64,000 nt of DNA from Coemansia sp. RSA 487 (Eukaryota; Kickxellomycota; Kickxellomycetes; Kickxellales; Kickxellaceae): the NCBI GenBank assembly GCA_027577595.1, contig JANBRJ010000065.1:33084-97083 (forward strand), given 5' to 3'. Positions 55,283 to 64,000 of this stretch are shown one piece after another (within the stretch, counting starts at the first letter, position 1; each line of letters begins with the position of its first letter). The notes beneath the pieces are model-generated. The model made no database searches and had not been told where the DNA came from. It was given only the letters and a program-made list of their open reading frames with translations. A program made the translations under genes and the position numbers.

Positions 55283-57376
55283 CTAATCATTGCCATCATT
55301 GTCTCGAGGGGAGTCGTCATTGTTTCCTGGTGCTGCTACTTTGATCGGCGTCTCACCAGGGCAGCACGAGCTGGGCAAGCATCCTCTGCTGTTGTTGCAC
55401 ACGAGAAGACACGGTCCGATGGTTGCCGAGCTATCGTTGGCACGGTCCTCTGGCTCTGTGCTATCGGGAACAATGGCTACTCTGCTGAAAATAGAACCCT
55501 CGCGTCCGGCATGTGCATGGCCCTCGTCTTCGGCATTGGTAGACTCGTCGGTGTGAGCGTTTGGAGAGTCAGCAGCGGTAACAGTCTCGGTAGACGTAGC
55601 GTCGGATGCTGTGCGCTTCTTGGTGGCAACGCTGACAGGCTGGCCAACAACAAACTCGGGCTGGATTGTAGTCGAGTGGATTCCATAGCCATGCATAACT
55701 TGCTTGACTTGGAGCGCAACATCCATGTACAGGCAGTCCATATCTACAGCGCCTGGATGGTGCAAGGAAGTAGGCCGTCCGTTCCGCGAAACAAGACGTG
55801 TAGCCCGCGTGCTTACCTGCGGTATCTGATGCTCGCCGTTATCGATGGCACTATGTGCATGTGTCGACAGATTGGCATCGCTTGACGCGTTACTGTTGTG
55901 TATACATTGGTGCGATGGCGGACGGTCGATAAGAACATGGACGGAGGCAACGTTCTTTGTATCCGACAGCTGCCATACATGAAGGTCGTGGATATTCAGG
56001 ACATTGGGTATTGCGCGGAGATCTCTGCGCAGGTCGTTCAGGTCCACGTTGCTAGGGACACCATTGAGCAGAATAAATGACGCACTCTTGACCAGCGGAA
56101 CAGTTATCCACACAATAAGCGTGTTGATAAGAACGGAGATGGCCGGGTCGAAATAGTAGCGCCAGTGTCCCTCTGCCTTCCAAATGACCAGTCCGCTGAT
56201 TATAACGGCAATGTTTGTTATACAGTCTCCAAAGATATGCAGCCACACGCCTTGCATGTTCAGATGACCGCTCGTTCCGTGACCGTGCTTCTTCTTCTTC
56301 TTACTTTTGTTCTTCTGATGCTGGTGGCTGTGGCGGTGCTTTGGCGTTGAGGAGATGGCATCTCCATGCATTTGTTGTTGGTGGTTATGGCTAGCGTACG
56401 AGCTGTTGTATCCCTGCGAAACCACTCTTGGCGATGATTGGATGCTGGCTTCGGCGGAAGACACAGCGGCCGAGTCATCCTCGCCCGCTGTTCCATCCTG
56501 CATCTGCTGTGCAGACTTGATGATTGCTTGGTGCGTGTACACCGGATGAGGCACGCCGATGATGGATCTGTTGTCGACGGCGCTTGAGTTCTGCTGCAGG
56601 TAGGCGGCATGCGACGAAGAGGCGGAGGCGGCGCTCGGAGGCATCTCGATCGTGGCGTAGCCTGTCTGGGCATTGGCGGCAGCGTCTCTGGCACTGATCA
56701 GCGCATCCTCCTCATCAGCAATAGACTCCTCCTCGTCATGGCTGTGGCTGTGGCTGTGGCTATGGGCGTGGCTGTGACCGTGTGCGTGCTCGTGGAAGAG
56801 CAGCAGCCCCATCAGATTGAAGGCTAGGCCGACGCACCCAACAATAGTCACTAGCATTGGCGTCTTGACCTCCTTGATGCTAATGAAGCGCTCGATTGCG
56901 TCTATGTAAATCGTCAGGCACAGGCCAAGCAGCAGCACGCCGTTTGTAAGCGCCCCCAGAATCTCTGCACGCTGCCATCCGTACGTGTTGTTTGGAACCT
57001 CCTTGTCCGAGCCCGCCATCTACATTCCAAGCCACATGCAGATATAACGTAAGAAAAAATAGAGCACATGCGGTGTATAGTAACTGCTAATGTAAAACAT
57101 GCAAGGGTTATGTGGGCTTTTCTTCTCTTCCCATGAAGGAAAAGATGAAGGGGTTTTTTTTAAAAAGCAGAGCAGTAACGGAACGGCCTCTTTCTCGTTT
57201 CTTACCTTTATTGCCCACAGCGCAATGACCATGCCGAGCACGTCGTTGAGCATGTGGAACGAGTCTGCGACAAGCGTGATTGACCCGGCGACGATACCGA
57301 CCACCAGTTCAGCAAAGAACATTGTTGCGCTCAACGCGAGCATTATGCTCACCTTGGCAGAGCGTGACAGTCTCAT
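55283..57376 (-). CDS. ZRC1: ZRC1/COT1-like vacuolar zinc transporter, CDF family (exons 57376..57206 and 57019..55283)
   Basis: A cation diffusion facilitator that exchanges H+ for Zn2+ (and often Co2+) to store metal in the vacuole. Exon 1 encodes TM1-TM2 with the metal-site motif SFHMLNDVLGM. A GTAAGA donor at 57205 and an acceptor tgtag ending at 57020 remove 186 nt and join ALWAIK to MAGSDKEVPNNTYGWQRAEILGAL in phase 0, the expected order for Zrc1. The spliced product is 635 aa, longer than yeast Zrc1 (442 aa). The second metal-site motif is HIFGDCITN. A His-rich loop (HEHAHGHSHAHSHSHSHSHDEE) lies between TM segments, with a second Gln/His/Lys-rich insertion (HRHSHQHQKNKSKKKKKHGHG). The cytoplasmic C-domain ends in a Cys-rich tail (LVCNNSRGCLPSSCC). 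The ATG at 57019 is inside exon 2 and is not the true start. Confidence 0.9.
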
Positions 57377-58037
57377 CCTTTCGCTCTAGCTGTGTGTGTT
57401 TTGAATTCAGAGAAAAAGGAAACTAAAGAGTAATAAAAAGTAAAAAAAATTGAAAACTAGGGTGGAAAAAGGAAAGAAAGACTTCAAGTAAAACCTCAGA
57501 AGCTGGAAAGACTTGTGGGAACACAAAAGCGGCTTTGTGTTTTTCTGCTTGATTGCAAAAAACATCATCGGATTCTCCGAAGAGTGGGTTTCTCTTTTCT
57601 CTCACTCTGTTTGGTCACTTATTTGGAGACTTCTTATTCGCATATTCCGGTTGCTATTTAAGCTCTGATGTATTGTGTTTTAAATGGCTCACACTTTATA
57701 CAATTCCCCACTTAATAATGGATTAGAGATTACAAAGCAGCTTTGATTTTTTTGCCAAGCATTGGTTGCTATATGGCAGTGTTTCAAATGGTTTCTGGCC
57801 TGTTAACTCTCCAAAAAAAACGTCATCAGTATATGCCATCGTTCTATTTAGAACACATGTTTTTATGTAATTGTTTTAAATGCACAACGGTGGCCAGTTG
57901 GTAAATACGAACAAAAGAGTCTGTTCATATTTATTCAATTTTCTGTAGTTTCTTTTGTGTAAGGCTGTTGAAAGAAGTGGGTAGTATTAATAATTTTTCG
58001 CGATTGGCTAGGTCTTTGTGGCCTGGTTTCCGCCAGT
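57377..58037. other. intergenic region between the zinc transporter and tRNA-Gln
   Basis: About 660 nt, AT-rich, holding the transporter promoter. I see no conserved frame and no further RNA gene. Confidence 0.45.
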
Positions 58038-58110
58038 GGTTCTGTGATGTAGCCGGTTATCATTCGGGATTTTGATTCCCGCCACCCGAGTTCGAATCTC
58101 GGCAGGACCT
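58038..58110 (+). tRNA. tRNA-Gln (anticodon UUG)
   Basis: 73 nt folding as a full cloverleaf without intron. The acceptor stem is GGTTCTG/CAGGACC (one G-U pair), the D arm has GG in the loop, and the anticodon stem is CGGGA/TCCCG around loop TTTTGAT with anticodon TTG. The T stem is CCGAG/CTCGG with loop TTCGAAT, and the discriminator base is T. It resembles yeast tRNA-Gln(UUG), which reads CAA. Confidence 0.95.
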
Positions 58111-58116
58111 TTTTTT
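58111..58116 (+). terminator. RNA polymerase III T-run terminator
   Basis: Six T directly after the discriminator base of tRNA-Gln, the normal pol III stop. Confidence 0.85.
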
Positions 58117-58306
58117 CTATTTTTTTTAAAATTTTTTCTGAGTAAACTATATATATTAACGCCATATGGCTGTGATTTTAGCCATGTCCTTTATTTTTAT
58201 TTTTCTACGATAGCTATAACATTCAAAGCACCCTTCTCTGTATTGCTTTTCTTCCTATCGCTAAAACAACTTTTTATTATTTTTACAGCTTTGTAAGCAG
58301 ACTATA

Positions 58307-58786
58307 ATGAGAACATCTACTCCGTTTATGATCCTTGCTACAATACTAGCAACATGTGTTTTTGCATCCGCAGGCAGCGCGGCGCTCAAGGACGAGGATG
58401 GGGACATCAAGGGGCTTTTAGGGATGCGGCCAGACCTTGCAGACGAACTTGATCCGACCGACGAGGACGGTAATACTCATCTTGCAGAAGATAAGCCCAT
58501 TGGCAAAGTTGGTCCCGATCCAGTAGCAGCAAACAATGCAGCTGCAAAAAAACAGAACGAAGAAATAGGATGTATCAGCGAATGTAAGGATTCCGACCAA
58601 AGCTGCCGTGCTAGATGTCTGGGCGTGCCTGGCGTTGCATCGCGAAAGTTTCCCAGAAAACAAGACATTAACGGGAACCTTCCTTTGAATTGGCGCACAC
58701 ACAATAGTTCCTGCGCACATAGCTTTACTCCCCACTATTTTATAGTTACCGGCCCCATGTTGTTTGTTCTTGCATGGCTGGTTTAA
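58307..58786 (+). CDS. small secreted CX3C protein, probably GPI-anchored, 159 aa
   Basis: The ATG at 58307 begins a signal peptide (MRTSTPFMILATILATCVFA SAGSA). An acidic segment follows (DEDGDIKG, DELDPTDEDGN), then a single helical-hairpin-like motif GCISECKDSDQSCRARCLG, that is C-x3-C-x6-C-x3-C, and a basic KFPRKQD stretch. The C-terminus is a hydrophobic tail (YFIVTGPMLFVLAWLV) after a small-residue region (HNSSCAHS), the pattern expected for GPI attachment. I do not recognise a named family, though fungal cell-surface proteins with this four-Cys hairpin are common. T-rich sequence ending in ACAG just upstream of the ATG could be an acceptor of a leader intron. Confidence 0.68.
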   Translation: MRTSTPFMILATILATCVFASAGSAALKDEDGDIKGLLGMRPDLADELDPTDEDGNTHLAEDKPIGKVGPDPVAANNAAAKKQNEEIGCISECKDSDQSCRARCLGVPGVASRKFPRKQDINGNLPLNWRTHNSSCAHSFTPHYFIVTGPMLFVLAWLV

Positions 58787-59183
58787 CTTACGAAAGTGTG
58801 AAAATAAGGATAAAGCGGGGAGGAGAGAAAAAAAATTAAAACAAGAGGGAGAGTGGCTTCTGTAAACATCCCTTCCCCCTTCTCCTTCCCAAGTAGGCTT
58901 GGTTTCATAACCCTACTTTGCTAGCTCTTTCTTTTTCGATCGTGTACTCGTGGCTGTTGGTTTTATGCCATTTCCTTTTAAAGATGCCAGGCTGGTAATG
59001 TTTCAGAAATTTTGGCAATACACATGATAAGAATGTAATAGAATGGATGAAAGTTACATCATGGATCGTGTGCGGGTATGCTCTTGTTTGTTTTCCGTTT
59101 AATTTTTTTACAATTATGCTTTTAATATCCAGAATCAATATCTACAAACCAACTAAATCTTGCATACACAGGCATAAAATACT
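58787..59183. other. intergenic region between the two CX3C genes
   Basis: About 400 nt with purine-rich and then AT-rich sequence. Holds the promoter of the second gene; no TATA of note and no other gene. Confidence 0.4.
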
Positions 59184-60017
59184 ATGTGTTTACGGAGCAG
59201 AGCGTGGACGCGAATATTGGTTGCTGCGGTTGTGTTTCGGCTGGCAGCTACAGACCAAACATCGACAAGAGCACCGGTTAATGTAACAGCCATCACAACG
59301 ACACAATCAGCATCCGCGACACCAACGGGTTTAACATCAAAAACATATTTATCGACAGTATTTGCAACTAGGACACTAACGACATTAACAAGTTCTACAA
59401 TATCGACTAAACCAACGGAATCTTCCATCACCAGCCAGCAAACAAGCACAAGCAAAGAACCTAAACGAGTAAGCGCCCTAAAGCTACATCGAGCCAATAG
59501 AAACAAGGGCAATGACATGCTGCGATGCTTGAACGGATGCTCAAGCTCGCGTTGCCGAGATTCGTGTCTTCGGCGAGAGATGAGCGACGAGGAGATTGTT
59601 GAGCGCACGCAACGATGCCACAACGATTGCAAGGATGAGCCGGAAGAGCTGATCCAAATGTGCATACAGAAATGCACTTACTATTTGATAAATCCTGTAG
59701 ATCATAGTCTGGAAGGCGATGGTGACGAGGACTCTAGCACAGATACGCACGGGCTACTGCCTGATTCCCCACACATCAGGACCCGGATTCGGCTGATCGG
59801 ACCGGACGGGCTCCCTATTATCAGCACGGTCGAGTACGATGAAACTCAGGCGTCAGAAATGAGCGATGCTGTCAGCACAGCTGCAGAATCCGCTAGCGAC
59901 ACATGGATGCCCGTGTACCGCGTGAGCATTGTCAATGAAGCGACCGGCATCAAATGGCTGGGTTGGTTGCAGGCGTGGTGCACTGTAGTTGCAATTTTCT
60001 TTGCGTTGTACGTTTAA
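59184..60017 (+). CDS. secreted Ser/Thr-rich CX3C protein, probably GPI-anchored, 277 aa
   Basis: The ATG at 59184 begins a basic and then hydrophobic leader (SRAWTRILVAAVVFRLAA). Residues 24-95 are Thr/Ser-rich and likely O-glycosylated. The central part has two paired CX3C motifs: CLNGCSSSRCRDSC (C-x3-C-x4-C-x3-C) and CHNDCKDEPEELIQMCIQKC (C-x3-C-x11-C-x3-C), each likely a disulfide-bound helical hairpin. An acidic region follows, then about 60 residues that look folded (RTRIRLIGPDGLPIIST, MPVYRVSIVNEATG) and a hydrophobic end (AWCTVVAIFFALYV) suitable as a GPI signal or membrane anchor. It is next to another CX3C protein on the same strand. No named family is recognised; a cell-surface role is inferred. 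Confidence 0.68.
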   Translation: MCLRSRAWTRILVAAVVFRLAATDQTSTRAPVNVTAITTTQSASATPTGLTSKTYLSTVFATRTLTTLTSSTISTKPTESSITSQQTSTSKEPKRVSALKLHRANRNKGNDMLRCLNGCSSSRCRDSCLRREMSDEEIVERTQRCHNDCKDEPEELIQMCIQKCTYYLINPVDHSLEGDGDEDSSTDTHGLLPDSPHIRTRIRLIGPDGLPIISTVEYDETQASEMSDAVSTAAESASDTWMPVYRVSIVNEATGIKWLGWLQAWCTVVAIFFALYV

Positions 60018-60395
60018 AAGCAGTAAACTTCCGCAGTTAGTTAGTTTGGGTATCGACAAATATCTTCTCTTTTTGTATGGCATCTCTTGGATCTTTCTGT
60101 TTTGAATAGACATCCAAAAATAGAATAAAGGAAATGGGAAGAGGCGGCAGAAACTCGCTCTTGGCAAACTTGCAATTCATGGGACAGATATCAATCCAGG
60201 TGCATCTTTCGTTTTTTGTCCACTTTGTAAGAGTATATAAAATCAAAGCTGGCTGAAAAGCCTTCAGTCTATTCTCGGGGTTCTCTCTTTCTTTCTAGCC
60301 CACTTTAAACTCTTCATTTTGAAATCCATATTCGTTCTTTTTGTGTGAATTTGTACTATACTTTTACAGATATTTTAACAAAAGGCGCAGCGACA
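60018..60395. promoter_or_regulatory. upstream region of the DHHC gene
   Basis: About 380 nt between tandem plus-strand genes. GAGTATATAAAATC at about 60231-60244 is a good TATA box, followed by pyrimidine-rich sequence (ctctctttctttct, 60283-60296) typical of fungal transcription start regions. Confidence 0.5.
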
Positions 60396-61604
60396 ATGGA
60401 ACGTATTTGCTGGTTTTCGTGGAATCGTCGCAAGGTGTATAAAGCGTTAGGCGTCATTCCCGTGCTAATTACACTTGCATTGCTTGGTTGGTCGCTCGCT
60501 GGGTACACGACGTCAATGCTCCCGCTAATTTACAAAGAAAGCATATGGCTTGGTAAGCATCGAATTTTTCATTCCCTATAATGACCGCGGCAAAAAGCAG
60601 CAAACTGGCATACTAAACTACACACACCTTTTCCTCCACTTGTTCTGCAAGTAGCTATATTCTTTGGGATACTGATATACGCATTGTGGATACTCACAAC
60701 GCTGAGCTACATGGGATGCGTGCTCATCCACCCAGGCAGCCCCACACTCACGGTTGGGCCGATGAGCGCGTCTGTATCCGTTGTCGAAAGCAGTAGCTCC
60801 AGCAGAAACGGTGCGTATGTGCGTGTCCCTTCCCACCCGCTTAACAGTACACGCACGCGCGCTGACTCAACTGTGCGGATGGCTGACGACCAGGAAAGCG
60901 TGGACTCGGCAGATAGTCCGCGCAACTCGTTTGACAACGATAACTGCAGCGACAACGATGACACGCCACTGAACGACGAGCAGATGCGCCGTTCAGAGTT
61001 CATGTATGCAATCACAGTAAAAGACAACGGCGAGCCGCGCTATTGCCTAAAGTGCAATCTTCCTAAACCTGACCGCGCGCACCACTGCAGCGTCTGCGGC
61101 GTGTGTGTTCTCAAAATGGACCACCATTGTCCGTGGGTCAACAACTGCGTTGGCTTTAACAACCAGAAACCGTTCTTGCTGTTTATTGCATATTCTATGC
61201 TGTATTGCCTCGACATTGGAGTGACGTCGCTGGTATTCTATCTCAGATTTATTTTCAACGCTCCTAGCACAGAGGAAATCAGCATCACACCTCTATTTCT
61301 GATCATTCTGTCGTTGGCTTTCTCTATGGCACTGGTTGGGTTTGTTGGGTTCCACACTTACTTGACGTTGAACAATCTCACCACAATCGAAAGCTATGAA
61401 CGCAACAACTTTAGACAAGAGAACGATAGACGTGGTAGCGGTAAAAAGTACATCAATTTGTTTGATCTTGGTGCAAAAAAGAACCTAAAGCAGATTTTCG
61501 GCTCTCGCTGGTTGATGTGGTTTATTCCTCTTCGTACGCAAACAGGCGATGGGATGCGCTTCCCTATCAGTTACGAGAATTACAACGAGCTCCGCCAGAA
61601 CTAG
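60396..61604 (+). CDS. DHHC palmitoyltransferase, PFA3/ZDHHC2-15-20 type (exons 60396..60552 and 60652..61604)
   Basis: Attaches palmitate to cysteines of target proteins at membranes. Exon 1 ([20 protein letters not shown]1) ends at a GTAAGC donor at 60553 in phase 1. The intron has a branch-like tactaaac at 60611. The acceptor reads caagtag, giving exon 2 from 60652 or 60655. The spliced protein is about 369 aa with four membrane segments. The cysteine-rich domain is [35 protein letters not shown], written here only in part as the conserved Cys/His frame, with the catalytic Cys in DHHC. After TM4 come the TTxE motif (LTTIES) and the [14 protein letters not shown]...W element shared by Pfa3 and ZDHHC15/20. 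A Ser-rich and acidic loop (about 100 aa) between TM2 and the DHHC domain is an expansion. Confidence 0.88.
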
Positions 61605-61883
61605 GTTATTTATTTTCAAGCCTTTTGCATTTACATGTACAGTATTAGATTCAGAATCCTATTTATTCCTATAGACTAGTCGCTGGTGTCGAAGAAAAGA
61701 AATAGTCTAATGCGGTGGTCTATGAGGAAATGCAATGGCCTTTATTTCACATAGAACAATTGTGGATAGTAGAAAAACGCAAGGCTTGTTAGTATTCATG
61801 GTTGCCACTGATAGTGCCGTCAAAACCCTAACCTACCAATGCCAATTTAGCTATTGCTTATGGCGATATTCCTTTTTAAATTG

Positions 61884-62751
61884 CAAACATGTTTGAATAC
61901 ATGAACAAGCAGCTAAATTTTATGGCTTTGTGTGTAATTAGAAATCGGGACTGAGGCTGCTTTTATATCTCAAAGTTATAATAATAGCATATAATTTTCA
62001 ATTGAATAAGACTAGGCACTACAGTTTAACGATATATCCCAAATAGGGAACTAATCATAGGCTCTAGCTGTTAAAAAACCAGTTGTAACATGTACAATAA
62101 AAGCTTCGAAATCGTATTTCTTTAAAGAAAGTGGTTACTATCATTGAGAAAAGCAGCTTGGCGTGGATTGTGACGAATCGAGCATGGACCTGGGATGGAT
62201 AACAAGGAGTATTCAGATGGTGTTTTATCTTTTATTTCCTTTCCATAAAAACCAATGAAATAAAAATAAATCCATGCCATTTCCTCAAAGGCAATGTCCA
62301 AGGAATGTTGCCCTTTTATATGTAACAGAGAGAGCCGTTACATATAGTGCACTATTACAATGTCCACAACCAGTGGTTGCCCCAACCCATCTGTATGGAA
62401 ATCAGCCCTGCATATGACAACACACTAGCGTGACATGGATTCTAGAGAACCAATGCGACCTTGCACTGGCTTAGTATAAAATGTGATGCTGTTAACAGTA
62501 GCACAATCATTGAAACTGTGTGTAAAAAGGCAACGATGGCTAAAGTAGCACTTATTTTCAAAGAAATATGTCTAATATTATAGCTTGCAGGTACTAATTT
62601 CAGAACTATTTATGGCTCCGTTTGTTTAAATAGTGAACGTATCTGAATACAAAAATAATTATCCACCTTTTACTGCAAATATTGCACACCACGATCCTTC
62701 TGCTAATGTGGAGTGGAAATAAACACTAATAATAGAGCTCATAGATCTATG
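61884..62751. repeat. series of perfect palindromes and inverted repeats
   Basis: Read directly: CAAACATGTTTG (61884-61895), TTCAATTGAA (61997-62006), TTTCTTTAAAGAAA (62117-62130), arms tatatgtaac/gttacatata with a 10-nt loop (62317-62346), ATAGTGCACTAT (62344-62355), CAACCA-G-TGGTTG (62367-62379), CTGTTAACAG (62489-62498) and CATAGATCTATG (62740-62751). Confidence 0.7.
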
Positions 62752-63613
62752 TAAACCTAAAAAAGAATGATCAATTTCCTATTCCAACAAGTGGCAGGGG
62801 TCCATTTCCAGACAATAAAAATTAAAAGTGAACACGCAAAGGAATGAAAGCCAAAATATAAATATCAGACTACTCCCACTTGATATCTCCATTTCCATTG
62901 TCTCATTTTGCAATATCTACTCACAGCTTCACCTAGCATTTTTTGAAATATACTCTCCAAAATACATATTAGTCTTTACTATATTAAATTTCCTCATAAT
63001 GTCCTCATCATACCCGAAAACCCCTGTGGCAACAACACAGACTGACACTAATAGTGCTAGCGCAACCAGAAAGCCAAGTCAATGGAACGCAAAGAAAATA
63101 ACAAAGAGGACAATTTTGATTGCTACTAAGCTTGAGGAGTACAAGAGAGATTGCTATGATGCAAATAAACGACACAATGGGCGCTAGGGCTGTTATGTAG
63201 GAATATCCAATATACTTTAAAAATAAAACCAAAAATAATATGACAAATATGGTATGAATGTCAGGTTATTTTATACCCATATAATCGAGAACTGTAATAA
63301 CTGTCATCCCAACATTGCATACAGCAACAAGACATACGACATAGGATATATGGCATATATGGCATAACAAAATTATAAGTGAAAAATTGTCTTTATCCAA
63401 CCAAAACAATGGAGTTTATGGTTGAAAGTTACTCATAATGATTGGAATTTGTTTATTGAAGACAGTTGTAAAATAAATATAATGAGGTACTATGCTTTAT
63501 AGTTAATTATTTTAAGTGAATGGAGATTAGGTTTAACCCAAAAACTTTACAAAAGATAATAAAATATATAGGAGGTTTCTTCTGCACTGAAACATCCCTT
63601 GGCATCTGCCCCA

Positions 63614-63850
63614 GCTTTTGGCAAGCACCACCAAAAGCAAGTCTTTAGCTCCCTTTGGCCACTGAAGATTGGTGCAGATCCCTTTTTAACTGCTTCAAAT
63701 ATGATAAATGTATTACAACTTCCAGTGATTGAAAAGCACTGGAAGTTAAAGTGAGGCAGACTTTGTGGGCCTAATCCTCCTCACTGGTGATAAATTATAT
63801 GGTTTAGGATATTGTGATAATGACAGTTTGTGACAACTTGCAAGTCACAA
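63614..63850. repeat. three perfect hairpins, each with a 9-nt loop
   Basis: gcttttgg/ccaaaagc (63614-63621, 63631-63638), aacttccagtg/cactggaagtt (63717-63727, 63737-63747) and ttgtgac/gtcacaa (63828-63834, 63844-63850). Stems are 8, 11 and 7 bp without mismatch; each loop is exactly 9 nt. Confidence 0.75.
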
Positions 63851-64000
63851 TATGATTTTTTGCAATGTTCGATTCAGCTATAAAAAACCATTGCTTTATT
63901 GAATAAACGAAAGGGGAACTTGGGTTTGTGGCCTTTTGCTAACTATTCAGTGTACTCCCTAACGTTCCACTTTGACCTTCAGGACTGTGCATGCGTTGCA

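Larger units (their letters stand above)
61605..64000. other. 2.4 kb AT-rich region without a convincing gene, rich in palindromes
   Basis: Contains the DHHC 3' flank and then long AT-rich sequence. A 62-codon frame from ATG 62999 (MSSSYPKTPVATTQTDTN...) has no recognisable domain and may be a remnant. The notable content is a series of perfect palindromes and short hairpins, listed separately. Confidence 0.5.

Noticed and set aside
57017-57019. ATG at 57019 as the zinc transporter start
   Set aside because: It would omit TM1-TM2 and the first metal-site motif, which exon 1 supplies through a well-formed intron in phase 0.
62828-63187. 119-codon frame with MSSSYPKTPVATTQTDTN at its middle
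   Set aside because: No recognisable domain and AT-rich leader; a remnant is possible but I cannot support a gene.

Overview
This is a nuclear fungal window. The coding content is eukaryotic and fungal: MOT1, ERG6, an FMP27-type lipid-transfer protein, a ZRC1-type zinc transporter, a DHHC palmitoyltransferase, LysM/GH18 chitin proteins and a FunK1 kinase remnant. Genes are mostly intronless, with a few introns carrying GTAAG donors. Very long low-complexity (Gln, Ser, Asp/Asn) insertions in otherwise conserved proteins, a Fanzor nuclease and LINE fragments suggest an early-diverging lineage such as Kickxellomycotina. That placement is inference, not something I could test.

Layout. 1-34.4 kb is a dense block of conserved genes: a Sac7/Bag7-like RhoGAP (5' end cut by the window), an ABCC transporter (-), a small secreted Gly/Asn-rich protein, MOT1, ERG6 and a 4,924-codon single-exon FMP27/BLTP2 homologue (-) that alone fills 14.8 kb. 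34.8-54.9 kb is an accessory island. It holds two 5'-truncated LINE 3' ends (34.8 and 53.9 kb), a LINE ORF1-like fragment (49.6 kb), a Fanzor gene (47-49.3 kb), a decayed FunK1 kinase (51.9-53.8 kb) and a three-member family of unknown 185-aa proteins, two members of which are damaged. Among these sits a cell-wall cassette, all on the minus strand: a LysM-CBM18-GH18 chitinase, a 10-Cys small secreted protein, a LysM protein sharing the chitinase C-terminal module, and a 167-aa secreted protein. One housekeeping gene, a LYRM2-like LYR protein, is inside the island. 55.3-61.6 kb returns to ordinary genes: a ZRC1-like transporter (2 exons), tRNA-Gln(UUG), two secreted, GPI-anchor-like CX3C proteins and a DHHC enzyme (2 exons). 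61.6-64 kb has no convincing gene but many perfect palindromes and short hairpins.

How the parts relate. The conserved genes act in unrelated cellular tasks: Rho signalling, TBP recycling, ergosterol synthesis, ER-plasma membrane lipid transfer, vacuolar zinc storage and protein palmitoylation. The island genes are mainly secreted or mobile. Copies 1 and 3 of the unknown family are near-identical direct repeats bracketing the chitin cassette, so the cassette lies between sites able to recombine. The items most worth following are the Fanzor locus with its adjacent 23-nt palindrome, the paired LysM/chitinase genes, the CX3C secreted proteins, and the hairpin-rich right end.
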